Below are positions 12,301 through 22,740 of a stretch of DNA of 64,000 nt, piece by piece. The translations under genes and the position numbers were made by a program. Below the pieces are notes generated by a model. That model was not told the origin of the DNA. It was given only the letters and a program-made list of their open reading frames with translations, and searched no databases. Position 1 is the first letter of the stretch. Every line of letters begins with the position of its first letter. The DNA comes from Polychytrium aggregatum (lineage: Eukaryota; Chytridiomycota; Chytridiomycetes; Polychytriales): assembly GCF_025602895.1 (NCBI RefSeq), contig NW_026516258.1:1-64000 (forward strand). Direction: 5' to 3'.

Positions 12301-12977
12301 TCATCTTCGAGGACCACATGAAGAACGGCTTCGACCGCTCCAAGCAGCTCACCGCCGCCTGCACCCCGTCGACCAAGATGTCGGGACTCTGGGAGGCTCG
12401 CGGGTACCAAGGATCCATGATCATGCTCATGTTCATGGTCCGATGGCGACTCGGTGCTCTCCCAGGCCACTTCAGATTTGGCTACCGCAAGTGCAAGAAC
12501 CTGGCTCGACACGGATCCGGGATCGACTTGACCAGGACCCACGCACAGCAGTGTGTGGATCCGCATCAAGTCCTGGTCCGCAAGGTCGCAGCCCTCAAGA
12601 CGGCCCACCCGACTTGGGTGGAAAGTGGTATAGCCGGAGTGGGACCAGTGGACAAGCTGCTGGACCTGCTCAGTTTCGATCGCACTCCCCCTCGCAGTCG
12701 CACCCCTCCCGCACTTGGATCACTTGCTGCTCATGTACCCGCTCCCCGCACTGCCTTCCGAGCATTCGCACTTGGTGCACACCCAGCACCACCACCCACT
12801 CCCACACCCAGTGTAGTCCCACCCTTGCAGTCTCTCCCTGCACCCTCATCACAGCGTAGTATAGTGTCAGCACTTGTCATTCCTCCACCCCGACCCCCCC
12901 TCGATCCTGCTGTTCCCTTGTGGGAACTGCTCGAAAATGTGTTCACCCGCTTGGTCTCAGACCTTGTGGGCAGCTGA
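9303..12977 (+). CDS. LINE ORF2: apurinic-type endonuclease and reverse transcriptase (copy 2)
   Basis: This 1,224-aa polyprotein is intact. The N-terminal endonuclease shows the family motifs SFNVCGIN, GVQETL (metal-binding Glu), VVVGDFNAH and SDHFPI. The reverse transcriptase follows with GPDKIKAEML, GGFRPDRGTLDQV, FLDIKAAYDTVW (first catalytic Asp), GSVLSPLLFS and LWFADDGVLI (catalytic FADD). The C-terminal region has Cys/His residues (FRFGYRKCKN and THAQQC), possibly the LINE zinc knuckle. It acts by target-primed reverse transcription. The start codon overlaps the ORF1 stop, which suggests stop-coupled reinitiation. Confidence 0.95.
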   Translation: MNPHPSQGGGRAQTSLTVASFNVCGINVNDVELKNLIDTNDIDFVGVQETLADLEPRSPLCGYAVKVPGPRCRAGRGIAILYNPARIDPHDFTNIEVSDKGDAMWVTYKHVIHIGNFYLSPSLKLDDYREALQSIHTKAALPDAQVIVVGDFNAHLSALSGLPTPLRGREKILEDTVSRAGLRVVPPAVIPTHTRQRGPSWTTIDYIFVSHRQANNDPLLQVDTAGAFRGQSDHFPIWATLRVQPKYYPKVDQWQWKIAQLEDPAVRAQYLLALLDERERGLQRIQAALRPISRGSVIPISESAAQDCIDRAWSIMIALITTAADSTIGKASIKTVWKDPALIPEMRQLRERRRDLIYQLKLPGLSLRVAEDKRAELRAVRKQEKNLIVQSRRAAETLAMNKLHSLNASEVAKSLAAMKKRKELDDAFHFDNSDEALERLVVHYGKVSSHSQDTPGAAFDRTVGPRPLDTVPRLLPEDRSIPRLSSDEVADAIVKSPKRKSSGPDKIKAEMLHPVAPVVAPWLRAILLAALKASVVPTEWNTVLIHPVYKNKGSILDPAMYRPIGLTQVLRKIAERVLLPFLTREIGIMDIAQGGFRPDRGTLDQVYSLDALVRMNKIRDDEYSLVFLDIKAAYDTVWRERLWDKIATRGAGPVAVGVLRAMFDRTLVRVASKGRTSQPVWLQKGLIQGSVLSPLLFSAHIDDLPGLLRAEDGLVLASSRHHRLRVNSLWFADDGVLICPAGRTQAMLDICERHSIDNRYRFSPPKCEVLYSACNVDQLHPAKLYGTELPKVLQFRYLGVMVDIDGFRPDLQFDKLLRKVHMVTDTVVGLGITLGKVSAKTITQVYKTFVRPTLEYGMAMDIPDPALRDRLDDAQMTALRTMFRVGPGTPVGAMHLNCGLPKMSVRVKMLALQNWARWDDQVSDGDKMLSMILRNKIIAPYHPDQFLGQGVRADPHWAMVVRRQEADHSLTATEIYRGKTRHQPPPPGPPRPQPVPIKTLIFEDHMKNGFDRSKQLTAACTPSTKMSGLWEARGYQGSMIMLMFMVRWRLGALPGHFRFGYRKCKNLARHGSGIDLTRTHAQQCVDPHQVLVRKVAALKTAHPTWVESGIAGVGPVDKLLDLLSFDRTPPRSRTPPALGSLAAHVPAPRTAFRAFALGAHPAPPPTPTPSVVPPLQSLPAPSSQRSIVSALVIPPPRPPLDPAVPLWELLENVFTRLVSDLVGS

Positions 12978-12984
12978 GGCAGCA

Positions 12985-14031
12985 CTAGGCTGCAACAGGA
13001 GTAAATAGGCTTGCCTGTGTACTCAACGTGCCGGGGTACCAACCTGTTGGACCTGATGGCTTGTCTTCTTGAATAAAGTTGACTATAGTAACAAAAAAAA
13101 AAAAACTGGGTTGAGAATTATCGCGAAGCGGAGAAGCAAGAGGGGCGTTCTTGTATGCATCAAGAGAGACGATGATACTGCTGAAGGTGGGACGCATGGC
13201 GGGATCTTGATGCCAGCAAGCTTCGATGAGCGACCAGATCTGATCGGGGATGCCGTCGAATCGGGCAGGTCGACGGCCATTGCAAACCATCCGCTCGATC
13301 ACTCGGCTTCTCAATGCTTGACCATCGGCGGAAACCCAAACCGGATCGGCGTTATTCAGGACCTCGTACATGGTGATGGCGAAAGCATAGACATCAGTCT
13401 TCATCGTGGTGCCAGATGGATTTTCGTCGTCGAGCATCTCGGGAGCCATATACCCCTCGGTACCTCCAGAGGGACCGTTGGTTCGATTGGGGTTCATCGA
13501 GGCTGAGGTGTGCTTGGTTCTGGATAAGCCAAAGTCGGTGACGACAGCCTGGAAGGATCTGTCCAAGAGGACGTTCGCTGCCTTGAGGTCGCCGTGGATG
13601 ATTCTTCTGGCGTGCAGATAGGCCAGGGCCGACGCAACCTGGTACAGAAGACTGAGTTTCTCCTCGAGGGAAATGTTGCTATTGGCCACATAGTCACGAA
13701 GCGTGCCGTTTGGCATGAACGGAGAGACCATGAAAGGAGTGATCTTTTCGCCGGCGTCGCCCCTGTCGCAGGCTCCGAGGAGGGGGAGAACATGGGGGTG
13801 GCTGAGATTCTGCCAAACCCCAATCTCATGGTGGTAGCTGGCGAGCTCGCGGTCGTTTGGAGCGCCGAGAAGTTGCTTGATGGCGACTTGGGTGCCAAAG
13901 TAGTTGCCAGTGAACACCTCACCAAACCCACCACGGCCGATGGGGTTGGCTGAACGGTCGGTGATGTCGCTGGGAGAGATGTACCATGGCGGTCTGTCTT
14001 GGCGCTCGCGGATAAGGGGTTTGCTGCTCAT
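12985..14031 (-). pseudogene. Protein kinase gene, C-terminus replaced by antisense LINE
   Basis: The start at 14031 (MSSKPLIRERQDR) aligns with the start of the kinase at 19325, which favours it over an upstream in-frame ATG. The kinase domain is complete: glycine loop GRGGFGEVF, VAIKQLL lysine, HGDLKAANVLL catalytic loop (HGD in place of HRD), DFGLSRTK and MAPEM, giving a TKL-like Ser/Thr or Tyr kinase. After LRDNSQP at about 13108 the frame enters the LINE poly-A tail read backwards (four Phe) and ends with about 35 LINE-derived residues. The paralogue at 19325 continues into Sel1 repeats, which are absent here, so the gene was probably truncated by the insertion. Confidence 0.82.
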
Positions 14032-14557
14032 GTTGAAGGAGATGGAGGAGCGAGAGCTGCAAGGAGGAGCGGCGGAAAGCGGGCATTTTCGTTTTGGTTC
14101 TGGAGGCGAAGCCTTTGTCAGAGTGACTCCTGCGCCAACGACAGAAAGCTCTGCCCCATTTGGCAGCGCGACTCTGAAACATGCGCGCACAGGAACGTGT
14201 TGTTTGTGCTGCGCATGATCACGTGGTAGAATGCGCAGCAGGTCCAAGCCACACCACGTGGGTGGCGGTCCAACTCAAACACAAGGCACACACAAATGAT
14301 TGGGACAGCCCAAAGAAGCAGCCACCAACTTCCATCATGACAGCGCGCAACACGATCATCCTGTGCAGGGCGACAGGAATGTTGTCGAGGCGACCTCTTC
14401 GAATGGACATACAGCGTTTCCAAAATGAAATGGGACACCTCGTTTTGAGTCATGACTATGTTTTTTTCTGTGACCTGTATACACACACCCACCCACTCAT
14501 TGCAATCAAGGCCAAACATGGCACCGTCGTCGTTTCGCACTGCGGCACTGCGATGCT
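14032..14557. other. Intergenic between kinase and coiled-coil genes
   Basis: Upstream region of the minus-strand kinase and downstream of the minus-strand coiled-coil gene. No gene or repeat recognised. Confidence 0.5.
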
Positions 14558-15763
14558 TCACACCAATGGTTCCTGCGCTTGCTGCTTTCCCTTCTCAGCC
14601 CCACCCATCCAGTCGCGAATGACACCAAGTCGCTCGATGAACCCACGACCTGCCTCTTTCCACTGGCCATTCAGCACCGCGAGTTCTCTGTTGAGACCCT
14701 CCAGTTCCGCCACCCGTTCTGCCGTTGCCATAGGGCTGCCGGCCGGTGCCCCCATGCTGGTGGCGGTGGATGCATCTGCCAAGACCACCGGCTCATCTGT
14801 CATTGTTTCAGAGACCGTTGTCGATGGCTTTTGCCGCTGCTCAACACCTCCCAGTTCCTCCTCCAGTTGCTTGATCTTGTTGTCGCGGTCGAGTAGCTCT
14901 GCCTCCAACCCTCTCACTTTCGCTTCCAACGTCGCTTGCTGGTTCTGAAGCTCTTCCTCCAACTCCTTCACCCTTGCTTTCAGTGCACTCTGCTCATCCA
15001 AGAGAACTGCATGTTTCGCTTCATGTTCTTGCACCGCCGTGTCCATGTCGTTCTGGAGTCTCTCCTTCTCCTGGCTTTTGCCGTCGAGTTGCTCTTGGCA
15101 CGCCTTTGACTGCTCCTCGAGTGTCTCGATCTGTGTGGTGTACCTCGTTGCTTGCTGAGTGCATTCGTTGAGCTTTCCTACCAGTTCATCCACCTCTGCC
15201 ATCTTCTCAGCTGTAGCAGCTGCGGCTTCCTCTGACGCAGCGCCGGCACTCTCCACATTGTCCTGGAGACTCGCGATTTGCTCCTTGAATCGTGCGATCT
15301 CGCCCTCGTACTCTTTCGCCCGGGTTTGGCTGTCCTAGAGCTCGCTCTGCGCATCACCCAACCTTTGGTTCAGCTCCGATAGCTCTTGTGCAAGCCTGGT
15401 GTTTTCTGCGTCAAGCTCCTGCTGCTTGGTTTCTGTCTCCGACTGACTCGCTTTGTGCTGCTCCGCCAACTCTTCCATGGCCTGGGCATTTTTCTTGATC
15501 TGCGCTTCCAAGGAATCGTTCTCAATCTCCAATGTCCCGATCATCATTTGGCACGTAGTGAGGGAGTCGCGCAGTTCTGCGGCCTGCTGCCGCGTGGCAA
15601 TGTGCGTTTGGGTGAGGGTGTCCAGCTTGTCCTGAATGGCCTTGTGGGTCAGCGCACAGCCCGAGTGCGCTTCATTCAACTTTTGCAGTTCGTTGGCACT
15701 GGCTTCGTCGCGGGTTTGCTGCTCTGCATGGAGGGTCTCGATTTGCGCGGCGGTATCGGCCAT
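14558..15763 (-). pseudogene. Long coiled-coil protein, one in-frame TAG
   Basis: Two collinear frames (15763-15335 and 15334-14558) are in the same phase and separated only by one TAG at 15337-15335. Heptad-rich sequence continues on both sides, dominated by Glu, Gln, Leu, Lys and Ala, with a Leu/Glu coiled coil through about residue 330 and a short globular tail near RLGVIRDWMGG. The reading frame is also open upstream of the ATG at 15763 to at least about 15845 and encodes Cys-containing residues (KCGCAYYS), so the true start may lie in an upstream exon. The function is unknown; tethering or cytoskeletal roles are typical of such proteins. The single stop could be a real nonsense mutation or a base error. 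Confidence 0.6.
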
Positions 15764-15845
15764 CAGCTGCTCGTATGGTGCGTGCAGGTGAATCTTGTAT
15801 TTCCGACGCCTATTGGTCCTGGAATAATATGCGCAGCCGCATTTT

Positions 15846-16141
15846 CTTTCGAACGGCGATGACCTTGTTAAACGACTCAGAATCGATCATGCTCTCGTTC
15901 GGCACGAAGCATTCCCTCATAACACATCATCCTGGTGAGATATTGGCGTTCAAAATGAGGTGATTTTAATAATGATGACTCAAAAACTGGCCGGTGCCAC
16001 GCACAATACACGCTTTCGGTCACACAATCCAAGCGCGTTAACGCGCGTCCCTCCTTGCTCACCTCCCTCCAACTCAGACCTCCTCGCCTCCTATATAGCC
16101 GGTGTCTCTCGTCGATCGCCCATCACCAACGCATCCTCATC
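15846..16141. other. Short intergenic region
   Basis: Separates the coiled-coil gene from the transposase. It contains AT-rich sequence and no recognisable gene or terminal repeat. Confidence 0.4.
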
Positions 16142-18918
16142 ATGGGACGAACATCCAGGAATAAAAAGCGATTTCAGAAGGCTAGAGAAACTGCCCTCCG
16201 AAATGCAGCTTTTCGGGCCGAGTTGAGGAGATCTAGTCACATTAACACAATTCTCCTCGACGTCAGCACGCAACCAGCTCGCGAACTCCCGCCTCTCCAG
16301 GACAAGAATGCATCTGGCGCCTCCTTGGCGAGACCAGAGAATGCTCAACCAGACAGAAAAATCATAGTTTACGATCTGGATGCCGATGAAACCATGGATA
16401 CTTCAGCTACGAGCTGGGCTCCCGCAGTCGATATCGATCATGATTGTTCTGTTCTCATCAACGGCACTGAACCTCAGCCACGCCCGGCTCCTCGTCAGTC
16501 AGAGCATCCGTTGCTCGCGTGGCCGATCCGTTTCCCGTCCTCCTTTCCCGAACCTCCTGTCAAACATCGACGACGGCCTTATGTTGGAAATTCAGAAAGT
16601 AGTCAGCGACGAGCCAATGCCGAGTCGCGTTCCCGGGCTTTGCAGCACGGCACCTCCAAAACGATTCCCGAATACTTCGGTTCCCAATGTAAAGCGGCAG
16701 CCCAAACTTCCTTTGAAAGAACAATCGAGGACAGCAATTTGCAAGTCTTCGATATTGACGCTGACCATCCACCACCCAAATTCCCCTCCGATTACATCGT
16801 GGGCTTGGATGGCTGCTATCCAGTCCGGATGTGGGATGCTCAAGTCGTTGACCTGGATGACGGTCATCAGGCGGCTGGAGTCTCCACTGGCATGAGAAAT
16901 TACGAAAGAAACGAGCCGTCCGACGAGGCCCCTTCCAATGTGATATTCGAAATTGATGGTGATCAGGAGTCGGTGTCCTCAGACGACACGGAATCCACCG
17001 ACTTTGAACAACAGATATCGATGGAAATCGACTCGGCCATCGGGCACCTCAGAAGTGAGACATGCGCACGATGTGCAAACACATCTCTTGGGAAGGAGCC
17101 CAACTATAGAAAGACGGTTATGCACCATGCTATATACCTCTACCTTCGAGAGAAACGAAGAAACACGGAACTCACGGTCGCTAAGATCGGTGTCGAAGTC
17201 GCCCGTCAACTTGCTATGGGAAAGTCGTTGCCATATTTCAGTCGGATCATAAGGAAAGCAGCAACTGAGTATTTGAAGACAGGATATATTCCTGATACAT
17301 ATACGTTGCTTCACCCAAGAGAGACATCCCTGTTGTCGGATAAAACAGTTGCGGAAATGTGCTTGGAATATCTGAGTGATAACAAGCAGCGCAGCCCGGT
17401 GAAGTTCGCCAAGTTTGTCAATAGAAAAATATTGAAAAGCTCAAAACCGAGAGGAACCTTCGAAGATATCGGCTCAAACACGGCAAAATATCATACCGCA
17501 CTGCCTTGCGTTGGATGAAGCACCTTGACTACAATAAGACCAGGGACAAGAAAGGGGTATATGTCGATGGCCACGAGCGTAGCGATGTTGTCGATTATCG
17601 CCGTGCATACCTCCAGAAGATGAAAATTTATAGACGACGTATGACTCGATACGTTGGGACGGATCTTCAAGAGGAACTTCCCCCGAAATGTAAATCCCTG
17701 CCTCGCATCGTCCTCGTCACATATGACGAGAGCACTTTTTACACCAATGAATCAACCAACTACTCATGGCAACGGAAGGGCGAATGCAGACTGAAACCAA
17801 AAGGCCTGGGATCAAGCCTCATGGTCAGTGCATTTCTATGTGAATGTCATGGTCTATTGAAGGTCGACGACACGAATGGCTCGACCAAGATCATCAAGCC
17901 TGGGCGTCAAAACTGGTGGACATGCCGAAATTTAACTGAACAACTCGAGGAAGCCATCCCTATATTTGAACGGATGCATCCCAATTGTGTTGCACTGTTT
18001 CAGTTCGACAACTCATCCAACCACCGGGCCTTCGCTGACGACGCTCTCAGAGCGGAGAACATGTCACTCTGGCCAGGAACAGGAAAGAAGTTTCGGCCTA
18101 CATCCTTCGGGCCAGATAACGTTCCTCAGGCGATGTGCTTTCCGGAAGAGATGGACGGTGAAATGCACGAGGTAATATGATTGATTCGATGAGTGAATTG
18201 ACATCAATGGAGCCAATATGATCTAACCAACGATCCTCTTCACGACTCCCTCGAGCAACAATGGGCAGGGCAGCCCAAAGGACCTTACATCGTGCTAGAG
18301 GAACGAGGGCTCTGGGTAGATGGGCTGGGGGTGAAGTGCAAGAGAACCTCCGAAGAAACCGAGAACTCTGATGGCCCAACACGCACCCCTTGTTGTGCCA
18401 GGCACCTGATGAAGGTCCAGCCAGACTTCCAGAAACAAGAGCCATGGATTGACGAGACCATTCACAGTCGAGGCCACAAGGTTATCTTTCTCCCCAAGTT
18501 CCACTGCGAGCTGAACTTCATCGAACGATTTTGGTGCGACGCCAAGCGATACACCAAAGATATGTGCTTCAACAGTTTCCAAAATCTCGTGAGGTTACTT
18601 CCAATAGCCCTGCGGAGAGCAGGAGATATCAAACGAGTCCGAAGGCATGCAAGGACAACATGGAGGTACATGCGTGCTTACAGACGAGGCATTGCATTGA
18701 CTGAGATCCAGGCATATGTAAGGAAAAGGTACACCTCCCACCGGAAAACCTATCATACTGTCGATGCCGCACTGAGCAGGGACGGTGCAGATGACACAGA
18801 CTCTGAATGCGAACCGAATTGTGATGCAGAAAGTGACCGGGATACTGACAGAAGCACGGGGGTGGGGAGCACAGAACTGCTATTGACACCTATGGCTCGA
18901 GCCGGTTCGAATATATGA
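16142..18918 (+). pseudogene. DDE transposase of a fungal IS630/mariner-like type, broken
   Basis: The start at 16142 (MGRTSRNKKRFQKAR) opens a 459-codon frame with a Lys/Arg-rich start and a disordered middle. Near 17424-17440, at a run of A, the frame shifts; the second frame continues through RLKHGKISYRTALRW and KKGVYVDGHER. The RNase H-fold triad is visible as TYDESTF (17723-17743), FQFDNSSNH (about 18001) and LNFIERFW (about 18514). A cluster of stops at 18178-18201 interrupts the frame between the second Asp and the Glu, then 18292-18918 continues in the same phase. I tested the cluster as a short intron but found no frame-consistent GT-AG pair. The element is probably dead; I did not find its terminal repeats. 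Confidence 0.75.
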
Positions 18919-18999
18919 CTCATTGTGTTTCACGAGGTCGAACTCTCGAATTTGGCCGCTGTTCAGCCTCGTCAAAGATTCGCTGGCACGCACCATACA

Positions 19000-19073
19000 T
19001 CCACTGCCCAGTACCGCAAGGTGCTGATGGCCGGTTGAATGTCTCGAATATACAACTATCGTTAACAGAAAAA
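19000..19073 (+). mobile_element. Severely 5'-truncated LINE tail
   Basis: The sequence closely matches the 3' end of the LINE relic at 24555-24622 (CTGATGGCCGGTTGAAT, then TCGAATATACAACTATCGTT). It ends in a short A run at 19069-19073. It lies just downstream of the broken transposase and upstream of the kinase-Sel1 gene. Confidence 0.7.
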
Positions 19074-19324
19074 CCCCCCGTACTACCATAGGGTGTTAAC
19101 CAGTTGATCCGCCGGGCACGCCCAGCCCGATTGAGCTGCTGCTGCGCTCGTGTGTCGCGCATCTGAAACTGTGTCACCGGCAATGATTCATGATGGTGTG
19201 GCGAGGATCCCCGCCTGCTTTTTCTTCGCTCATCGCCCGTTTTCCCCCTCTTCCCTCGCCGGCTCCCACCTTTCGCCATCATCCACATCGGTACTCTCCT
19301 ATCCAGCTGCCTCCCCCGTACAAC

Positions 19325-21325
19325 ATGGCCAGCAAACCCATCATCCGTCCCGCTCCTGAGCGCCCGTCCTGGTACATCGCGCCCAGCGACATCACCGACC
19401 GCTCGGCCAAACCCATCGGCCGTGGTGGCTTTGGTGAGGTCTATACTGGCTCCTACTTTGGTACCAAAGTTGCCATCAAGCAGCTCCTCGGCTTCTGCAA
19501 TAAACGCCAGCTCGCTGAGTACAACCATGAAATTAGCATCTGGAAGCAACTCAGCTACCCGCATGTCCTCCAGCTCATCGGCGCCTGCGACCAAGACGAA
19601 GACGGGAGTCCTGTTCCTCCCTTCATGGTCTCGCCCTTCATGCCCAACGGCACCCTTCGCAACCATGTTGCCAATAACAACGTCCCACTCAAGGAGAAGC
19701 TCCGTCTCCTCTTCCAAGCTGCCTCGGCTCTGGCATACCTCCATTCCCGCCGCATCATCCACGGCGATCTCAAGGCCCTGAACATCCTCCTGGATGCCTC
19801 ATTCAACGCCGTCGTCACCGACTTTGGCATGTCCCGCACCAAACACACCTCTGCCTCGCTGGACCGCAACCGATCCATGGGCCCGACCGGCGGTACCGAT
19901 GGTTACATTGCCCCCGAGATGCTGGACGACGATGATCCCAGTGGCACCACCATGAAGACCGATGTCTACGCCTTCGCCATCACAATGTATGAAGTCCTCA
20001 ACGATGCCAAACCCGTATGGGTCACCAGCAACGGACAAGCCATGCTCGGCCGAGTTATTGAACGCATTTCATGCAACGGCAAGCGCCCCAAGCGTCTCGA
20101 TGGCATCCCCGACGATATCTGGGCTCTCATCGAGCGCTGCTGGTCCCAAGATCCCGCCGCCCGCCCTGCCTTCACCGACATCCTTGCCGTCCTCCAGCCA
20201 TACAACCGTGCCGCCGTCCCTGCTCTCGCCGTTCCCGCCGCCGCCAAGTCCCCTTCCGTCAGTCAGGTTGTTGGTCATTTCACCACTCTCAGTGTGAACA
20301 ACCAACCCACGTCCCAGTCCAGTCGACCCGACGAGCTCAAGTTTGATGGCATCGACGATGCCGTCCATATCCCTGGCACCATCGTCTCCGACGCCAAGCA
20401 AGGTGATCCCGATGCCTGTCTCGAAGCCGCCAAGTTGATCTCGGAGGGTCTCCCTGCCCGCCACCAAGATTGGAAGCTCGTCGGCCAGCTCTACAAGACC
20501 GCTGCCGACCGCGGCAAACTCGAAGCATCCTTCCAGATGGCCTGGCTCGCGTTCCTGGGTGAGGGAGTGGCCAAGAACGACCGCAGCGCCTTCTGGCTCT
20601 GGCAGGAAGTGAGCACCAAGTCAGATGACAAGGTCCTCAAGCCCATAGCCACGCATATGGTCGGATGGATGCACTACCTCGGCAGGGGTACCCAGCAGGA
20701 TAAACAGAAGGGTATCAAGATCATCCGAGACAACAAATCGTATGAGTTCACACTTGGGGAAAACGAATGTCTGGCCAATTGGAACTCGGCCGACTCCGAC
20801 TCACCCGCATCCCGGAGGTTCTTCAAGTTGTGCCAATTGGGATCGGAACATGACTGGCTGTGCAGGCATCTCATGGCCGTGTGCTTGTTTCAAGGATTTG
20901 GAACCACACAGGACCAGAAGAAGGCAATCGGCATATTCGAGCAGCTCGCCAACGAAGGCCACAGCGACAGCCAGTTTTGGATCGGAATGTGCTACCTCCA
21001 TGGCGGGGGAGTATCTGAGGGCCGCAAGAAGGCATTCGAGTGGTTTCGCAAGTCGGCTGACCAAGGCAATTCGTATGGGCAGTGCTGGGTTGGTTTTTGC
21101 TACCGCCTTGGATACGGAGTTACCCAGGACCGCACCAAGGCAGCCGAGTGGTTCCGTAAGTCGGCCGACCAGGACAATCGATACGGACAGTTTTGGCTCG
21201 GTTACTGCTATAGGAGTGGGTATGGTGTCCACAAGAACATCGAAACCGCCGTTTTCTGGTATAGCAAGTCCGTCGACCAGGGTTTCCAAGATGCCATCGA
21301 CAAACTCAAAGAACTCGGCAAATGA
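19325..21325 (+). CDS. Protein kinase with C-terminal Sel1 repeats
   Basis: The start at ATG 19325 (MASKPIIRPAPERPSW) gives 666 aa. Residues about 30-290 form a TKL-like kinase: GRGGFGEVYTG, VAIKQLL with Lys52, HGDLKALNILL, DFGMSRTKH and IAPEM. A linker leads to Sel1 repeats from about residue 355 to the end, with the usual A-x-x-W-x-x-K-A-A/S-x-Q-G pattern (FEWFRKSADQGNSYGQ, AEWFRKSADQDNRYGQ). Sel1 repeats form alpha-solenoids for protein binding. The architecture suggests a signalling kinase with a scaffold arm. The Sel1 half is very similar to the kinase-less gene at 33326, and even the 3' flanks of the two genes align, so they are recent paralogues. No introns are apparent. Confidence 0.92.
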   Translation: MASKPIIRPAPERPSWYIAPSDITDRSAKPIGRGGFGEVYTGSYFGTKVAIKQLLGFCNKRQLAEYNHEISIWKQLSYPHVLQLIGACDQDEDGSPVPPFMVSPFMPNGTLRNHVANNNVPLKEKLRLLFQAASALAYLHSRRIIHGDLKALNILLDASFNAVVTDFGMSRTKHTSASLDRNRSMGPTGGTDGYIAPEMLDDDDPSGTTMKTDVYAFAITMYEVLNDAKPVWVTSNGQAMLGRVIERISCNGKRPKRLDGIPDDIWALIERCWSQDPAARPAFTDILAVLQPYNRAAVPALAVPAAAKSPSVSQVVGHFTTLSVNNQPTSQSSRPDELKFDGIDDAVHIPGTIVSDAKQGDPDACLEAAKLISEGLPARHQDWKLVGQLYKTAADRGKLEASFQMAWLAFLGEGVAKNDRSAFWLWQEVSTKSDDKVLKPIATHMVGWMHYLGRGTQQDKQKGIKIIRDNKSYEFTLGENECLANWNSADSDSPASRRFFKLCQLGSEHDWLCRHLMAVCLFQGFGTTQDQKKAIGIFEQLANEGHSDSQFWIGMCYLHGGGVSEGRKKAFEWFRKSADQGNSYGQCWVGFCYRLGYGVTQDRTKAAEWFRKSADQDNRYGQFWLGYCYRSGYGVHKNIETAVFWYSKSVDQGFQDAIDKLKELGK

Positions 21326-21660
21326 ACCTGATCGTCGAGCACCACTTTCCCCGCCCAATAAACCAAGTCGCAACACTGAATATGCAAGCAGTCAAGCAAG
21401 CCTCGCCTCCCACACCCATCCCAGACACCGTGATACCAAACAGTGGACTTGTAAAGTGATTCCGATAAATCGGCAATGGCCGAGTGATGTTGTATTTGAT
21501 ACTCAATACATCCAATACATCCAATATACAATAGTGCCGTCCCATAACAATCGCTGATGTTGATCGACCGAGGAGAAAACATCCGATGACTCGACAACGA
21601 CAACTCGACATTCACAATCGATACTCATTCTATAACCAAAGATAGTGGAAAGAGTTAGCA
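21326..21660. repeat. 3' flank duplicated downstream of the Sel1 gene at 33326
   Basis: Bases about 21535-21720 align with about 35055-35250: shared blocks include CTGATGTTGATCGAC, GATGACTCGACAAC and ATGGTACC-GAGAA-GCAGGCAG. No protein frame is conserved between the two, so this is non-coding DNA carried along with the duplicated gene. Confidence 0.7.
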
Positions 21661-22079
21661 CGACCCAGACATCCCTCGCCACATGGTACCGGAGAAAGCA
21701 GGCAGCAAGCCACCAGCCTTCCCCGGCACCAAGACCATCCTCCCTCGATCCGACACCCGGCAGCGTGCCCTGATCAGCATCGATGGACCGACAAAAGGAT
21801 GGCAAAGGCGACGAATGGCCTGGATCCAAACGAGCATAGGTTCGCCTCTACAGCCGCCAAAGGAAAGAAAATGACCACACTGCAGCTTTCTGGTCCACCC
21901 TCGATCCGACCCAGGGACGCTAGGGCACGCCAGCGTATGTGGTAAGACCATGCGAGGATGAAACCAGTCCACTGCAGTGCAGCCTGGCGACTGAGAGGGG
22001 ACTCTTTGGACCACGAATGACAAGAACCACTCCTCTCGATCCACAGCTGCCAGGATACAAGTGCCATCAAGAATGATGT

Positions 22080-22740
22080 CCTCCGTATCTATGCCCACCT
22101 CAATACCGGTGCCCACGACCTTGCCCAGTTTACCACAAGGCTGATATCACCATGGGCTATCTATTCGAGTTTCCGGTGTGGAAAGAGCTACGACTCTCAA
22201 ACATCCTTGACCGTCTCCTTCGGGACGAAAACCTGGTATTCACCAAGGCACTCAATACCGCCAAGCACTAGTACCAGACCCCATATCAATACGATCCCAC
22301 ACAGCAATCGGAGCTGCCCAGATCGACAAGATCCACTGTGACGTGATCACCAAGGACGGTAGCGGACTCGCCAACCACCACTCGTCGTTCAAGACCGTCG
22401 TCGCCAAGGATACAAGGCCTTTGTGGGCACCCTGGACACATCGGCGGGCAGCGTTGTGTTCAGTGATGGCACTCTCATCAATCTCCTGGATGGCACACGG
22501 CGCATGGCCACGGCAGAGGACATTTCATGACGACGCTCGAGGTCCGATACAACCATGCGGCACTGACTGCCGAACGCAACGGGGAAATGATCACGTTCCT
22601 TGTGGTTGACACCCAGAACGGCAAGTCAATGCTGCTCAATATCATCGAGGCCGTGCTTAGGGGTTTGTTTGTCGTTCGATGGCGACAAGCTCCGCGATAT
22701 GAAAAGTGGCATGTCCTTACTTGATCTCGATATCCGCGGG
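22080..22740 (+). pseudogene. Second D5-like helicase relic
   Basis: Decayed coding blocks in different frames: a start at 22151 (MGYLFEFPVWKELRLSN) ending at a stop near 22269, a block at about 22420-22530 with FSDGTLINLLDGTRR typical of the D5_N region, and a Walker A-like block FLVVDTQNGKSMLLNIIE at about 22590-22650. The order matches a D5-type primase-helicase, the same family as the fragment at 4155-5260, but this copy has several stops and shifts. It ends where a LINE relic begins. Confidence 0.58.

Larger units (their letters stand above)
6780..13105 (+). mobile_element. APE-type LINE, copy 2, complete coding capacity
   Basis: Two long ORFs, a 3' UTR with AATAAA at about 13072, and a 13-A tail at 13093-13105 make this a probably competent non-LTR element of about 6.3 kb. 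The 3' junction lies inside a minus-strand kinase gene. The 5' boundary is set only approximately, at the minisatellite. I found no clear target-site duplication. The single-ORF endonuclease-RT without RNase H motifs would fit a fungal Tad-like LINE, but the clade is inferred. Confidence 0.88.

Noticed and set aside
18172-18212. Short intron in the DDE transposase
   Set aside because: GT at 18172 and AG at 18212 leave the frame with an immediate stop; other pairs also fail, so the stops are treated as decay.
21503-21829. Conserved minus-strand protein downstream of the Sel1 genes
   Set aside because: The DNA is shared with 35046-35372, but the translated frames are not conserved, so it is non-coding duplicated flank.
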